Shown here: one piece after another, positions 56,147 through 64,000 of the stretch
Position numbering within the stretch: position 1 is the stretch's first letter
Layout: the number at the start of each line of letters is the position of its first letter
Origin: JACQAP01 sp035548375
GTDB lineage: Bacteria; Pseudomonadota; Gammaproteobacteria; Burkholderiales; JACQAP01
Direction: 5' to 3'
NCBI GenBank assembly: GCA_035548375.1
Contig: DASZTG010000096.1
Coordinates: 58,933-122,932, forward strand
DNA: 64,000 nt
Position numbers and translations under genes: made by a program
Notes under the pieces: model-generated
The model's database searches: none
Seen by the model: only the letters and a program-made list of their open reading frames with translations
What the model was told of the DNA's origin: nothing

Positions 56147-57664
56147 CTACTTCGGGACGTCCGGATTCAACAGGCGGCGAAAGGCCGCGACTACGGCCGG
56201 CTGCGGCTGGCGGATCGCCGGTATGGACTGGTATTGCTCCCAGCCGCCGCCGAGGCTCTTGTAGAGCGCGACGAACTGGTCGCCGACGGCAATCTGCGCC
56301 GTCGCGTATTGCTCTTCGAGATCGTATTGCGCGCGCTCTGCGTCGACGACGTTCAAAAAATCCGTCAGTCCGCGGTCATAGCGCTGCGTGGCAAGGCTTA
56401 GTGCGCGCTGGCTCGCTTCCAGTGCTTCGCCGAGGTTGCGCATTCGATCCTGCTGCCCCGCATAGCCGGCCATCGCGGTATCGACTTCCTGCACCGAGCG
56501 CAGGATCGCCTGCTTGTACGCGACCAGGGCTTCGTGCGTGCGCAAGTCGGCGATGCTGGCGAGCGCGTCGAGCGTGCCGAAATCCAGCAGCGGGAACAAC
56601 GCGCCGCCGCCGGCCGACCAGATGAATTTATCCATGCGCGGCGTGACGCCGAGACCTTGCGCCTGCTGGCCCGCGCCCGCGGTCAACACGATCGTGGGAA
56701 GCAGCCGTGCGGTTGCAACGCCGACTCGCGCCGTCGCGCCCGCCAGCACGCGCTCGGCCTCTACTACGTCCGGGCGCCGGCGCACCAGGTCGAGCGGCAG
56801 GCCTGCATTCACCCGATCGGGAATCTGCGGCATCAACTGCGGCGCGGCCAGTTCCTGTACAACGTCTTCCGGAAACTGGCCGACGAGCACGGCGATCGCG
56901 TATTGCAACGCACTCACCTGCGCAGCGAGCGGCGCGGTCTTCGCCCGCAAGGTGGCCAACTGGCGGCGGGCGAGCGTGACGTCGAGTTCGTTGGTGATTC
57001 CACGCTCGTAGCGAGCCTGCGCCAGTTCCAGAAGTTTTCCGGCACTCGCGAGGTTGCGCTGCAGGATCAGCTGCTGCGTCTGCAGGCCGCGCATGTCGAT
57101 ATAGGCGCGCACGACGTCTGCCACCACCGTGATCAGCACGGCATTGCGTTCGGCGGCGAAGGCGCCGGTATCGTATCGGGCGGCTTCGATCTCGCGTCGC
57201 GCACGGCCGAACAAGTCGATTTCCCAGGCCGCGTCGAACCCGGCCACGCTGGTGATGTGTTGCACGCCTGCCGTGTTCGTCGCCGCCGTCAGAGGCGAGG
57301 TCACCTTGCCGCGCGTGAGATCGCTGCCGGTGCCGCGCCCGGCCCCTGCCACGGCCTCGACCGCGGGCAATGCCCTGCCAGTGATGGCGGTTTCGAATGT
57401 TCGCGCTTGCTGCAGGCGATCGAGCGCGATCTCCAGGCTGGTGTTGGACCGGATGGCGCGCTCGACCAGCGACTGGAGTTGCGCGTCATCAAGCGCGCCC
57501 CACCATTTTGCCGGGTCGATATCCCCGGCGGCGGATGGCTCCGGCGGCGCGGCGGCGAACTTCTCGGGCAGCGTCGTCCTGGGCGCGCGGTAATCCGGAC
57601 CGACCGCGCATCCCGCGAGCATCGCCACGGTTGCGCAGGCGAGCGAAAGCGCGCGCAAGCTCAT
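56147..57664 (-). CDS. RND efflux outer-membrane factor (NodT/OprM type lipoprotein)
   Basis: TolC-like exit duct of a tripartite pump. The 505-residue protein starts at ATG 57664 with a lipoprotein signal (TVAMLAGCAVGPDYRAP). It carries two repeated OEP helical domains (KWWGALDDAQLQSLVERAI, AAWEIDLFGRARREIEAARY, QARYERGITNELDVTLARRQ; then VGVATARLLPTIVLTAGAG and YDRGLTDFLNVVDAERAQYD). The start overlaps the adaptor stop by four bases. The longer open frame upstream is antisense-style noise over the adaptor gene. It is last in the efflux operon. Confidence 0.93.
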   Translation of the reverse strand: MSLRALSLACATVAMLAGCAVGPDYRAPRTTLPEKFAAAPPEPSAAGDIDPAKWWGALDDAQLQSLVERAIRSNTSLEIALDRLQQARTFETAITGRALPAVEAVAGAGRGTGSDLTRGKVTSPLTAATNTAGVQHITSVAGFDAAWEIDLFGRARREIEAARYDTGAFAAERNAVLITVVADVVRAYIDMRGLQTQQLILQRNLASAGKLLELAQARYERGITNELDVTLARRQLATLRAKTAPLAAQVSALQYAIAVLVGQFPEDVVQELAAPQLMPQIPDRVNAGLPLDLVRRRPDVVEAERVLAGATARVGVATARLLPTIVLTAGAGQQAQGLGVTPRMDKFIWSAGGGALFPLLDFGTLDALASIADLRTHEALVAYKQAILRSVQEVDTAMAGYAGQQDRMRNLGEALEASQRALSLATQRYDRGLTDFLNVVDAERAQYDLEEQYATAQIAVGDQFVALYKSLGGGWEQYQSIPAIRQPQPAVVAAFRRLLNPDVPK

Positions 57665-58938
57665 TGCGCCTTGGCCGGCGCGGCAGCCGCAACGGCGCGG
57701 TCGCCGGAAGCAGCGACGGCAACGATGTCGCCTTCGGCCACGCGGCTGCTGATGTTGAGCGCGACCTTCTCGCCCGGCGCCAGCCCGGAGCCGAGTTCGA
57801 CCATGTTGCCGTCGTCGCGCGCGATGACGACGCCGCGGAAGCTCACGCGACCGCTGGCGTCCACGACCGCAACCTGCGGCCCGCTGGACCGGAACACCAG
57901 TGCCGCAGCCGGCACCTGCACGTGGTCGCTGCCCGGCAGCGAGAACGTGACGTCCACGTACATGCCGGGCACCAGCGACTGGTCGGCGTTCGGGATGTCC
58001 ACCTCCACGCGAAGCGTGCGCGCCCGCACGTCGATCGCCTTCGCCGTGCGTGATACCTGTCCCGCTATTGCCGCATTGCCGGCCTTTATCTGCACCGCGA
58101 CGCCGGGCTTGAGCAAATCCGCGGAGACGCTTTGCGGCGCATCCACGAACACGCGCATGGGCGTTTCCTGGCTGATGCGGTAGAGCAGCGTATTGCCGCT
58201 GGTGCTGCCGGCCGTCACGAGATTGCCGACATCGACGCGCCGTTCCGTGACCGTGCCGTCGAAGGGCGCCACGACCTGCTTGAACTGCTGCAAGGCGGCG
58301 AAGCGCTCGACCTTCGCGCGGTCGAGCTGGACCTGCGCGTGCGCGGCGTTGAGCCTGGCGATCGAGCCGTCGTAGTCGGAGCGCTTGGCTTCGCGCTCCT
58401 GGTCGGAAACCACGCCCTTGGGCGAGTCGCGCCAGCGTTCGTTGGTCGTCTTGGCGAACTCCGCCTCCGCCGCGCGCACCGTGACCTGCGCCTGTGCCGC
58501 GACCAGCTCGGCGCGCGCTGCCACGAGATCGGCGTCGAGCTCGGGTGTCTCGATCAGGGCGAGCACCTGGCCCTTGCCGACGTGCTCGCCGATGTCGACG
58601 GTCCATTTCGCCACATAGCCGTTGACGCGCGAATACAACGTGCTCTCGTACCAGGCGGCGGTTTCGCCAGGCAGGGTCAGCGGCCGGGCGCCGCCGGGGT
58701 TTTGCACCGTGACGACATTCACCATCGGCCGCTGGGTTGCCTCGACCTTCGTCGCGTCCTGCAGGCGGCTCTCGCCGGATGCCTTGATGAAATGCACGGA
58801 CAGGAACCCGGCGACGAGCAGGACGGCGAGCGTGATCGCGGAGAGCTTCATGCGCCGGCCGGTGCCGGATGAGAACCCGGTCTGGACGTGCGTGTGGTCC
58901 GGCTCGGCGCCGGCGTGATCAGGTTTATCCGTGTGCAC
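57661..58938 (-). CDS. RND efflux periplasmic adaptor subunit
   Basis: Membrane-fusion protein bridging pump and duct, 425 residues. The cytoplasmic N-terminus is rich in His and Asp (HTDKPDHAGAEPDHTH). One transmembrane helix (LSAITLAVLLVAGFLSVHF) is followed by lipoyl halves (LYSRVNGYVAKWTVDIGEHV and VVAPFDGTVTERRVDVGNLV) around a helical hairpin. The beta-barrel and membrane-proximal domains follow (VSRTAKAIDVRARTLRVEVD, VQVPAAALVF). It overlaps the permease gene by 14 bases and the outer-membrane factor by four. Confidence 0.93.
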   Translation of the reverse strand: MHTDKPDHAGAEPDHTHVQTGFSSGTGRRMKLSAITLAVLLVAGFLSVHFIKASGESRLQDATKVEATQRPMVNVVTVQNPGGARPLTLPGETAAWYESTLYSRVNGYVAKWTVDIGEHVGKGQVLALIETPELDADLVAARAELVAAQAQVTVRAAEAEFAKTTNERWRDSPKGVVSDQEREAKRSDYDGSIARLNAAHAQVQLDRAKVERFAALQQFKQVVAPFDGTVTERRVDVGNLVTAGSTSGNTLLYRISQETPMRVFVDAPQSVSADLLKPGVAVQIKAGNAAIAGQVSRTAKAIDVRARTLRVEVDIPNADQSLVPGMYVDVTFSLPGSDHVQVPAAALVFRSSGPQVAVVDASGRVSFRGVVIARDDGNMVELGSGLAPGEKVALNISSRVAEGDIVAVAASGDRAVAAAAPAKAQ

Positions 58939-61900
58939 GGGCTTCCCTCGTCGAAAAAGTTTCCGGCGCGGGCGCGCGGCGCAGCAGCCGGTACATGATG
59001 GGTACGAAAACCAGGGTGGCGAGCGTCGCGAACAGCAGGCCGCCGATCACGGCGCGGGCGAGCGGCGCGTTCTGCTCGCCGCCTTCGCCCACGCCCAGCG
59101 CCATCGGGATCATGCCGAGGATCATGGCCCCGGCGGTCATCAGCACCGGCCGCAGGCGCGTGTATCCCGCCGTCAGCGCGGCGACCAGCGCGTCGTCCCC
59201 GGCGTCCATGCGCTGGTTCGCGAACGTCACCACCAGGATGCTGTTGGCGGTCGTCAGGCCGATGCACATCAGCGTGCCCATCAGCGCCGGCACGCTCAGG
59301 TGGGTCTGCGACAGGAACAGCATCCACAGGATGCCGGCGAGCGCGAAGGGCACCGCGAGCAGCACGATCAGCGGATCGATCCAGCTCTGGAAGTTGATCA
59401 CCAGGAACAGGTAGACCAGTACCACCGCCAGCGCGATGCCGGTGAAGAGGCCGGCATAGCTTTCGCGCATGGTCTCGACCTGGCCGGTCAGCCTGACCTT
59501 GATGGCCTTGGCCGGGTCGGGGCGGTTGGCCGCGATCACCTCGTCGATCGCCTTCGCGGCCGAATCGAGGTCGCGGCCCTGCACGTCGGCATGCACGTCG
59601 AACACGGGCCGGATGTTCAGCTGGGACGTCACCAGCGGAACCTTCGCGCGCCCGAACTTCGAGATGTTCATCAGCATCTGGCGCTGGTCGGCGCCGGCCT
59701 GCGCGTTGACCGGCATGGTCCACAGATCCTGGGCCGATTCGATTCGGTAGGTCGGCAGCTGCACCACCAGCGGATAGCTCACGCCGTTGCGCGGATCGAC
59801 CCAGAAGTTCGGCGAGGTCTGCGCGCTCGAGTTGATGGCGGTCAGCACGTTGGCAGCCGTGCCCTGCTGCGTCGCGCCGACGCCGGTGGCCATCGTGCGG
59901 TCGACGTCCACCGTCAGCGCCGGCGCGTCCGGCACCTGGAAGACGTGTGAATCGACGATGCCGGGAACCCCCTTCAGCGCGCGGGCGAGCTTCGCGGCCA
60001 CCGCATAGGCTTCGTCGTTGTTCGGCCCGGACACGCGAATGTCGATCGGCGCCGGCTGACCGAAGTTGAGCACCTGGTCGACGATGTCCGCGGGCTGGAA
60101 GAAGAACTGCATCTCGGGAAAGCGCCGCGGCAGCTCGACGCGAAGCTTCGCCACCAGGTCGGCGGTCGGCGCGTGCTCCTTGGTGAGCGAAACCAGGATT
60201 TCCCCGTCCATCGGTCCCACCGTGGTGGTGTCGGACAGCGCCATGTTGATGCCGCTGTAGGGCAGGCCGATGTTGTCGAGCACGACGTCGATCTGGCGGT
60301 TGCCGACGATCTCGCGGATGGCGGCCTCGACACGCGCGAAATCCTCCTGCGTGCGCTCCAGGCGCGTGCCGGTGGGCGAGCGCACGTGCAGGCGCATCTG
60401 GCCGGCGTCGACCTGCGGGAAGAAGTCGCGTCCGAGGAAGGGGAACAGCGCGAGCGAGACGGCCATCAGCGCAAGGAAGAACGCCGACGTCAGCATCGGC
60501 TGCGACAGGCCCCACGCGAGCGCGTTGCGGTAGGCCTCGCGCAAGCCGGAGAAGCCGCGCTCGAAGCCGGCGTGGATCGCGGTGAACGGCGCCTTCCAGC
60601 GGCCGCCGGGGGTCACGCCATGGTGGGCGACGATGCGCGCGGCCGACGGGCGCATGAGGTACTTGAACAACACCGGCACCAGCGTGAAGGACAGCGCGAG
60701 GCTCGCGATCAGCGACACGCAGACGGCGATGGACAACGGCGAGAACAGGTATTTGGCGGTGCCTTCCAGCAGGAATACCGGCACGAACACGATGCATATG
60801 CAGAGTGTCGAGAGCACGGTGGGGAGGCCGACTTCTCCCGCGCCGTGCACGATGGCGGTTTCCAGCGGCTCGTCGAGCCTAAGGTGGCGCTCGATGTTCT
60901 CGATCACGACCGTGCCGTTGTCCACGAGGATGCCCACCGCCAGCGCGAAGCCGCCTAGGGTCATGGTGTTCAGAGTCTGCCCCCCCGTGTACATGGCCAG
61001 GATCGCGCTGATGATCGACAGCGGAATGGCGGCGAGGATGATCAGCGTGAGCCGCCAGTTGCCGAGGAACAGCAGGATCATCAGCGCGGTCAGTCCCGCC
61101 GCCATCGCCCCCCCCATTACGACGCTGTTGAGCGCGGCCTCGACGAACACGGACTGGTCGAAGATCGCCTTGATCGACACGCCTTTGGGCAGCACGCGCT
61201 CGATGTCGGGAAGTGCGGCGCGCACGCCGTCGATGACCGCCAGCGTGGAGACGCCGCCGGCCTTGCGGATCAGCATCAGCGCGCCCGGCGTGCCGTTGAC
61301 CGAGACGGAGTTGGTCTGGACCTGGAAGCCGTCGTGCACGTAGGCGACGTCGCGCATGAACACGGTCTTGCCGTCCACCTGCCTGATCGGAAAGCCGTTG
61401 AGCGTTTCCAGCAGATCGGGGCTGTTGTTCATCGTCAGCGCGTAGTCCTTGGCTCCGATCTTGACGTCCCCAGCGGGCAGGATGACGTTCTGGCGCTCGA
61501 GCGCCTGGCTCACGTCCGAGGCGGACAGCCCGCGCGACTGCATCGCGCGCTGGTCGAGGTCCGCCATGATCACGCGCGGCTTGCCGCCGTATGGATAGGG
61601 CACCTCGGCACCGTGCACGATGGCGAGGCTGGGGCGGATGATGTTCTGACCGAGGTCGTTCAGCTTGGTGTCGGGCAGCGTGTCGCTTGAGAGGCTGAGT
61701 TGGATGACCGGCACGTCGGTGGCGCTGTAACGCAGCACCAGCGGCGGCGTGATGTTGCGCGGCATGTACTTCAGCACGACCAGCGCGCTGCTGGCGAGCT
61801 GCGACACCGCGCGCGTCACGTCCGCGCCCTCGTGCAGGTAGATCTTCTCCACGCCCACGCCCGTGTAGCTGGTGGCCTCGATGCGCGAGATGTCGTCGAC

Positions 61901-62122
61901 CAGAGAGGCGAGCTGGCGCTGGTGCAACGTGAGAATCCGGTTCTGGATGTCGCGGGCGCTCATGCCGTTGTACGTCCACACGACGCTGACCACCGGGATA
62001 TTGATTTCCGGGAAGATGTCGATCGGCATGCGCAACGCCGCGCCCGCGCCGAGCAGGCAGATGAGGATCAGCACCGATACGACGGTGTAGGGCTTGCGCA
62101 GGACGGTCTGGACGACGGACAT
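58925..62122 (-). CDS. RND efflux permease (HAE1-type)
   Basis: Proton-driven inner-membrane pump, 1065 residues with the usual twelve helices and two large periplasmic loops. The start is ATG 62122 (MSVVQTVLRKPYTVVSVLIL); an in-frame ATG at 62263 gives an implausible Cys/Arg-rich leader. Diagnostic stretches are MPIDIFPEINIPVVSVVWTY, GFALAVGILVDNGTVVIENI in TM4 and LMCIGLTTANSILVVTFANQ in TM10-11. The TM4 pair that is Asp-Asp in AcrB is Asp-Asn here, a variant I associate with other HAE1-like subfamilies. Substrates are unknown. First gene of the efflux operon. Confidence 0.93.
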   Translation of the reverse strand: MSVVQTVLRKPYTVVSVLILICLLGAGAALRMPIDIFPEINIPVVSVVWTYNGMSARDIQNRILTLHQRQLASLVDDISRIEATSYTGVGVEKIYLHEGADVTRAVSQLASSALVVLKYMPRNITPPLVLRYSATDVPVIQLSLSSDTLPDTKLNDLGQNIIRPSLAIVHGAEVPYPYGGKPRVIMADLDQRAMQSRGLSASDVSQALERQNVILPAGDVKIGAKDYALTMNNSPDLLETLNGFPIRQVDGKTVFMRDVAYVHDGFQVQTNSVSVNGTPGALMLIRKAGGVSTLAVIDGVRAALPDIERVLPKGVSIKAIFDQSVFVEAALNSVVMGGAMAAGLTALMILLFLGNWRLTLIILAAIPLSIISAILAMYTGGQTLNTMTLGGFALAVGILVDNGTVVIENIERHLRLDEPLETAIVHGAGEVGLPTVLSTLCICIVFVPVFLLEGTAKYLFSPLSIAVCVSLIASLALSFTLVPVLFKYLMRPSAARIVAHHGVTPGGRWKAPFTAIHAGFERGFSGLREAYRNALAWGLSQPMLTSAFFLALMAVSLALFPFLGRDFFPQVDAGQMRLHVRSPTGTRLERTQEDFARVEAAIREIVGNRQIDVVLDNIGLPYSGINMALSDTTTVGPMDGEILVSLTKEHAPTADLVAKLRVELPRRFPEMQFFFQPADIVDQVLNFGQPAPIDIRVSGPNNDEAYAVAAKLARALKGVPGIVDSHVFQVPDAPALTVDVDRTMATGVGATQQGTAANVLTAINSSAQTSPNFWVDPRNGVSYPLVVQLPTYRIESAQDLWTMPVNAQAGADQRQMLMNISKFGRAKVPLVTSQLNIRPVFDVHADVQGRDLDSAAKAIDEVIAANRPDPAKAIKVRLTGQVETMRESYAGLFTGIALAVVLVYLFLVINFQSWIDPLIVLLAVPFALAGILWMLFLSQTHLSVPALMGTLMCIGLTTANSILVVTFANQRMDAGDDALVAALTAGYTRLRPVLMTAGAMILGMIPMALGVGEGGEQNAPLARAVIGGLLFATLATLVFVPIMYRLLRRAPAPETFSTREARAHG

Positions 62123-62495
62123 CGGGCTCGCGCGCTGCCGCGCGCATGGATGGCAAACAGCGCATGCATTGCATGAGGCGTGCCGCGCCCGACAAGTGGC
62201 TGATTCTGAAAGCCCGGACCTGGCTTTCCGGCGCCTGTCGCCGGATCCCTCGGTGGATATCAACCAGGCCGGCCGCGAACATGGTGGATATGAGCCGCGA
62301 GAAACGCGGTCCGTGTCGCGCGAAGGAATCCGCGCGCTGCCGAATGCGCATGGAAAGTCAGGGCCTTCCCAAGCTTCCCCATCCCGCGATTGCGCATGGC
62401 ACGGAGCCTGCAGATTCGCCGGGATGCCGCCCAGCCTGCCAGCACCGGAAAGTCAGCATAGAATGCCTCAAGGCAGACCCTCCGGTGCAGTACCG
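62123..62495. other. 373-base divergent region between RND permease and histidine kinase
   Basis: No gene supported here: open frames that run through it extend the flanking genes with Arg/Cys/Pro-rich sequence lacking signal or domain features. It must hold the promoters of both the efflux operon and the two-component system. I see no clear promoter pair, operator or hairpin that I would defend. Confidence 0.5.
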
Positions 62496-63950
62496 ATGAA
62501 GTCCATCCTCCTGCGCCCGACGCGCCTGGTCGGCGTCGCGGCGGCGCTCGCGCTGACGATCGCGCTCGGCGCGTTGTCACTGCTGACCTGGCTCGACTAC
62601 AAGCGCATCGTATCGATCCGCGCCCACGTCAACCGCACTTCCCTGCTCGAAGACAGCGTGGTCGTGCTGAAGGATGTCCACCTGCGCGTCGCGACCACCG
62701 GCACGCCTCCCGCGGCCGCCGACCTCGCGCGCGTGCGCGCCGACCTTGAGCAGATCCCGGTCCGCGGCGGGCCCGCCGGCAGCTACATGCAGCAGCGCCT
62801 TGCGCAATTGAACGCCTTGCTCGAGCAGGCGCAATCCAGTCCCGGCATCGCCCTGCCCGGCGCGATGTCCATGCTCGGCGAGATGCTCGAGCGCGAGAAC
62901 CGCATCCAGCTCGATCAGCTCGATACGATGTATGAATACACCAAGCTCGACCTGCAGCTTGCCGTCGTGGCGCTGGTCGGCTTCCCGTGCCTCGTGCTGC
63001 TGATGCTCTGGGCCGTGCGCGAGCGCGTGCTGCGGCCGATCGGCGACCTGCGCAGCTTCCTCTCGCGCCTGTCCGAAGGCGATTTCGCGCCGGTGTCGCT
63101 GAATCGCATCGACCCGATGCTGCTGCCGCTGTTCGAGAACTACAACCAGCTGGTGAACCGCCTGGCGCAGCTGGAGCAGGCCAATCGCCAGCGCACGCTG
63201 TCGCTCGAGGACGAGGTGCGTTCGGCCACCCAGGTGCTGCTGCAGCAGCAGCAAAGCCTGGCGCGCTCGGAGCGGCTGGCTGCCGCTGGCGAAGTGTCGG
63301 CCACGCTTGCGCACGAGTTGCGCAATCCGATCGCCGGCATCCAGGTCACGCTTGCCAACCTGAGGCGCGAGCTGGACGACCCCGCGCTGGGCGAGCGCAT
63401 GGACCTGGTGATCGCCGAGCTGACGCGCGTGACCCGGCTGCTGAACACCTTGCTGCAGCAGTCGCGGCACGCGCCGGAAGCGGCGCGCGCGGTCGATGTC
63501 GACCACCTGTTTCGCGACCTGGCGAACCTGATCCGCTACCAGTTGCCGCCGAACATCGAGCTCGTCGCTGAAGCGCCGGAAGGCTTGCGCTGCCGGCTTC
63601 CCGAGGATGCGGTGCGCCAGGCCGTGCTCAACCTCGTGCTGAATTCGGTGGCCGCCATCGGCGAGGGGCGCGGCCGGGTAGCGATCCGGGTCGCGCATCG
63701 CGACGGCCGCCTTGGCATCGAAGTCGCGGACGATGGCCCGGGCTTTCCCGACCTGGTGCTGAACGGCGGCGTGCGGCCCTTCGTGACTTCGCGCGAATCC
63801 GGCACCGGACTCGGGCTCGCCATCGTCAGGCGCTTAGTCCACGACCTCGGCGGCGAATTCGCGCTGGCGAACGCGTCGCCGCGCGGCGCGCGCGTCATCC
63901 TGACCCTTCCGGTGGCACGCGAAGATGTCCGACACGCTGTTGCTCATTGA
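62496..63950 (+). CDS. Membrane sensor histidine kinase
   Basis: Two-component sensor, 484 residues. Transmembrane helices at about 11-31 and 155-175 (LAVVALVGFPCLVLLMLWAV) flank a helical periplasmic sensor of about 120 residues. A HAMP-like linker (LRPIGDLRSFLSRLSEGDF) and coiled coil follow. The H-box LAHELRNPIAGIQVTLANL is of the HELRNP (NtrB/ZraS-like) type, and the ATPase domain has NLVLNSVAAIGEGRG, VADDGPGFP and GTGLGLAIVRRLVHDLGG. The start is ATG 62496. It overlaps the response-regulator start by 26 bases and is divergent from the RND operon, which it may control. Confidence 0.9.
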   Translation: MKSILLRPTRLVGVAAALALTIALGALSLLTWLDYKRIVSIRAHVNRTSLLEDSVVVLKDVHLRVATTGTPPAAADLARVRADLEQIPVRGGPAGSYMQQRLAQLNALLEQAQSSPGIALPGAMSMLGEMLERENRIQLDQLDTMYEYTKLDLQLAVVALVGFPCLVLLMLWAVRERVLRPIGDLRSFLSRLSEGDFAPVSLNRIDPMLLPLFENYNQLVNRLAQLEQANRQRTLSLEDEVRSATQVLLQQQQSLARSERLAAAGEVSATLAHELRNPIAGIQVTLANLRRELDDPALGERMDLVIAELTRVTRLLNTLLQQSRHAPEAARAVDVDHLFRDLANLIRYQLPPNIELVAEAPEGLRCRLPEDAVRQAVLNLVLNSVAAIGEGRGRVAIRVAHRDGRLGIEVADDGPGFPDLVLNGGVRPFVTSRESGTGLGLAIVRRLVHDLGGEFALANASPRGARVILTLPVAREDVRHAVAH

Positions 63951-64000
63951 GGACGAGCCGCTGCTGAGCGCCGAGCTGGTGCGCCATTTCCGGCGCGGCG
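63925..64000 (+). CDS. Response regulator, N-terminal fragment (continues past window)
   Basis: Only 25 residues are visible, starting MSDTLLLIEDEPLLSAELV, a receiver-domain beginning with the acidic pocket EDEP. The start at ATG 63925 overlaps the kinase gene by 26 bases. The HELRNP-type kinase suggests an NtrC-like activator, but the output domain lies outside the window, so this is a guess. Confidence 0.75.
   Translation, partial: MSDTLLLIEDEPLLSAELVRHFRRG

Noticed and set aside
62123..62263. N-terminal extension of the RND permease
   Set aside because: The added residues are Cys/Arg rich and precede the conserved RND N-terminus (MSVVQTVLRKPYTVV), which begins at 62122.
1..64000. CRISPR arrays, insertion sequences, prophage genes, rRNA
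   Set aside because: No regularly spaced direct repeats with unique spacers, no transposase or integrase motifs, no phage structural proteins and no rRNA sequence were seen on either strand.

Overview
The window is a high-GC, gene-dense proteobacterial chromosome segment, most likely from a betaproteobacterium. This rests on the gene set and order: a metX-metW pair, gatCAB divergent from mreBCD-mrdA-rodA-rlpA, a BPSS1780-type membrane protein, phoBR, a ubiE-ubiJ-ubiB run, and a proteobacterial-type phosphoribulokinase. I cannot place it below class level. No rRNA, CRISPR array, transposase or integrase is visible.

Layout. 1-19.5 kb is housekeeping: polA (cut by the window edge), a LOG-family hydrolase, homoserine kinase, uvrD, phosphoribulokinase, a FecR/SPOR protein, leuS-lptE, metXW, an AmpG-like permease, exonuclease III, pyrE and gatCAB. 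19.7-26.4 kb is the cell-elongation operon mreBCD, PBP2, RodA and RlpA. 26.4-30.2 kb holds a PfkB-family kinase, an acyltransferase, apaH, a membrane-anchored cytochrome c, tRNA-Arg(CCG) and a YqaA-like protein.

30.2-34.0 kb is a visibly more AT-rich three-gene operon. It encodes a PD-(D/E)xK-type nuclease protein, a small middle protein and an SMC/Rad50-like ATPase with a CxxC hook. I read it as an ABC three-component (ABC-3C) conflict system, and it is the clearest accessory module in the window. It is followed by a 1298-residue DUF3683/FAD/Fe-S oxidoreductase carrying an in-frame repeat and a run of hairpins, a small lipoprotein and an MscS channel.

40.4-47.2 kb is an envelope cluster of unknown role: a SphA/COG4313-type outer-membrane protein, two tandem PHP-like DUF3604 lipoproteins, a membrane-anchored parvulin and a HupE/UreJ protein with an extra N-terminal domain. 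47.2-53.8 kb holds a SnoaL-like protein, a HIT protein, phoBR, a DUF971 protein and ubiE-ubiJ-ubiB. A porin at 54 kb has a well-placed Pho box, as does phoB, so the local PhoBR pair probably controls both. 56.1-62.1 kb is a tripartite RND efflux operon, with a divergent two-component system at the right edge that may regulate it.

A dispersed family of degenerate seven-base repeats (unit roughly GNRAGGN) occurs at four places. In three of them it forms coding sequence: the N-termini of LptE and RlpA, and an internal loop of the DUF3683 protein. Most assignments rest on protein motifs read by eye; no database search was run.
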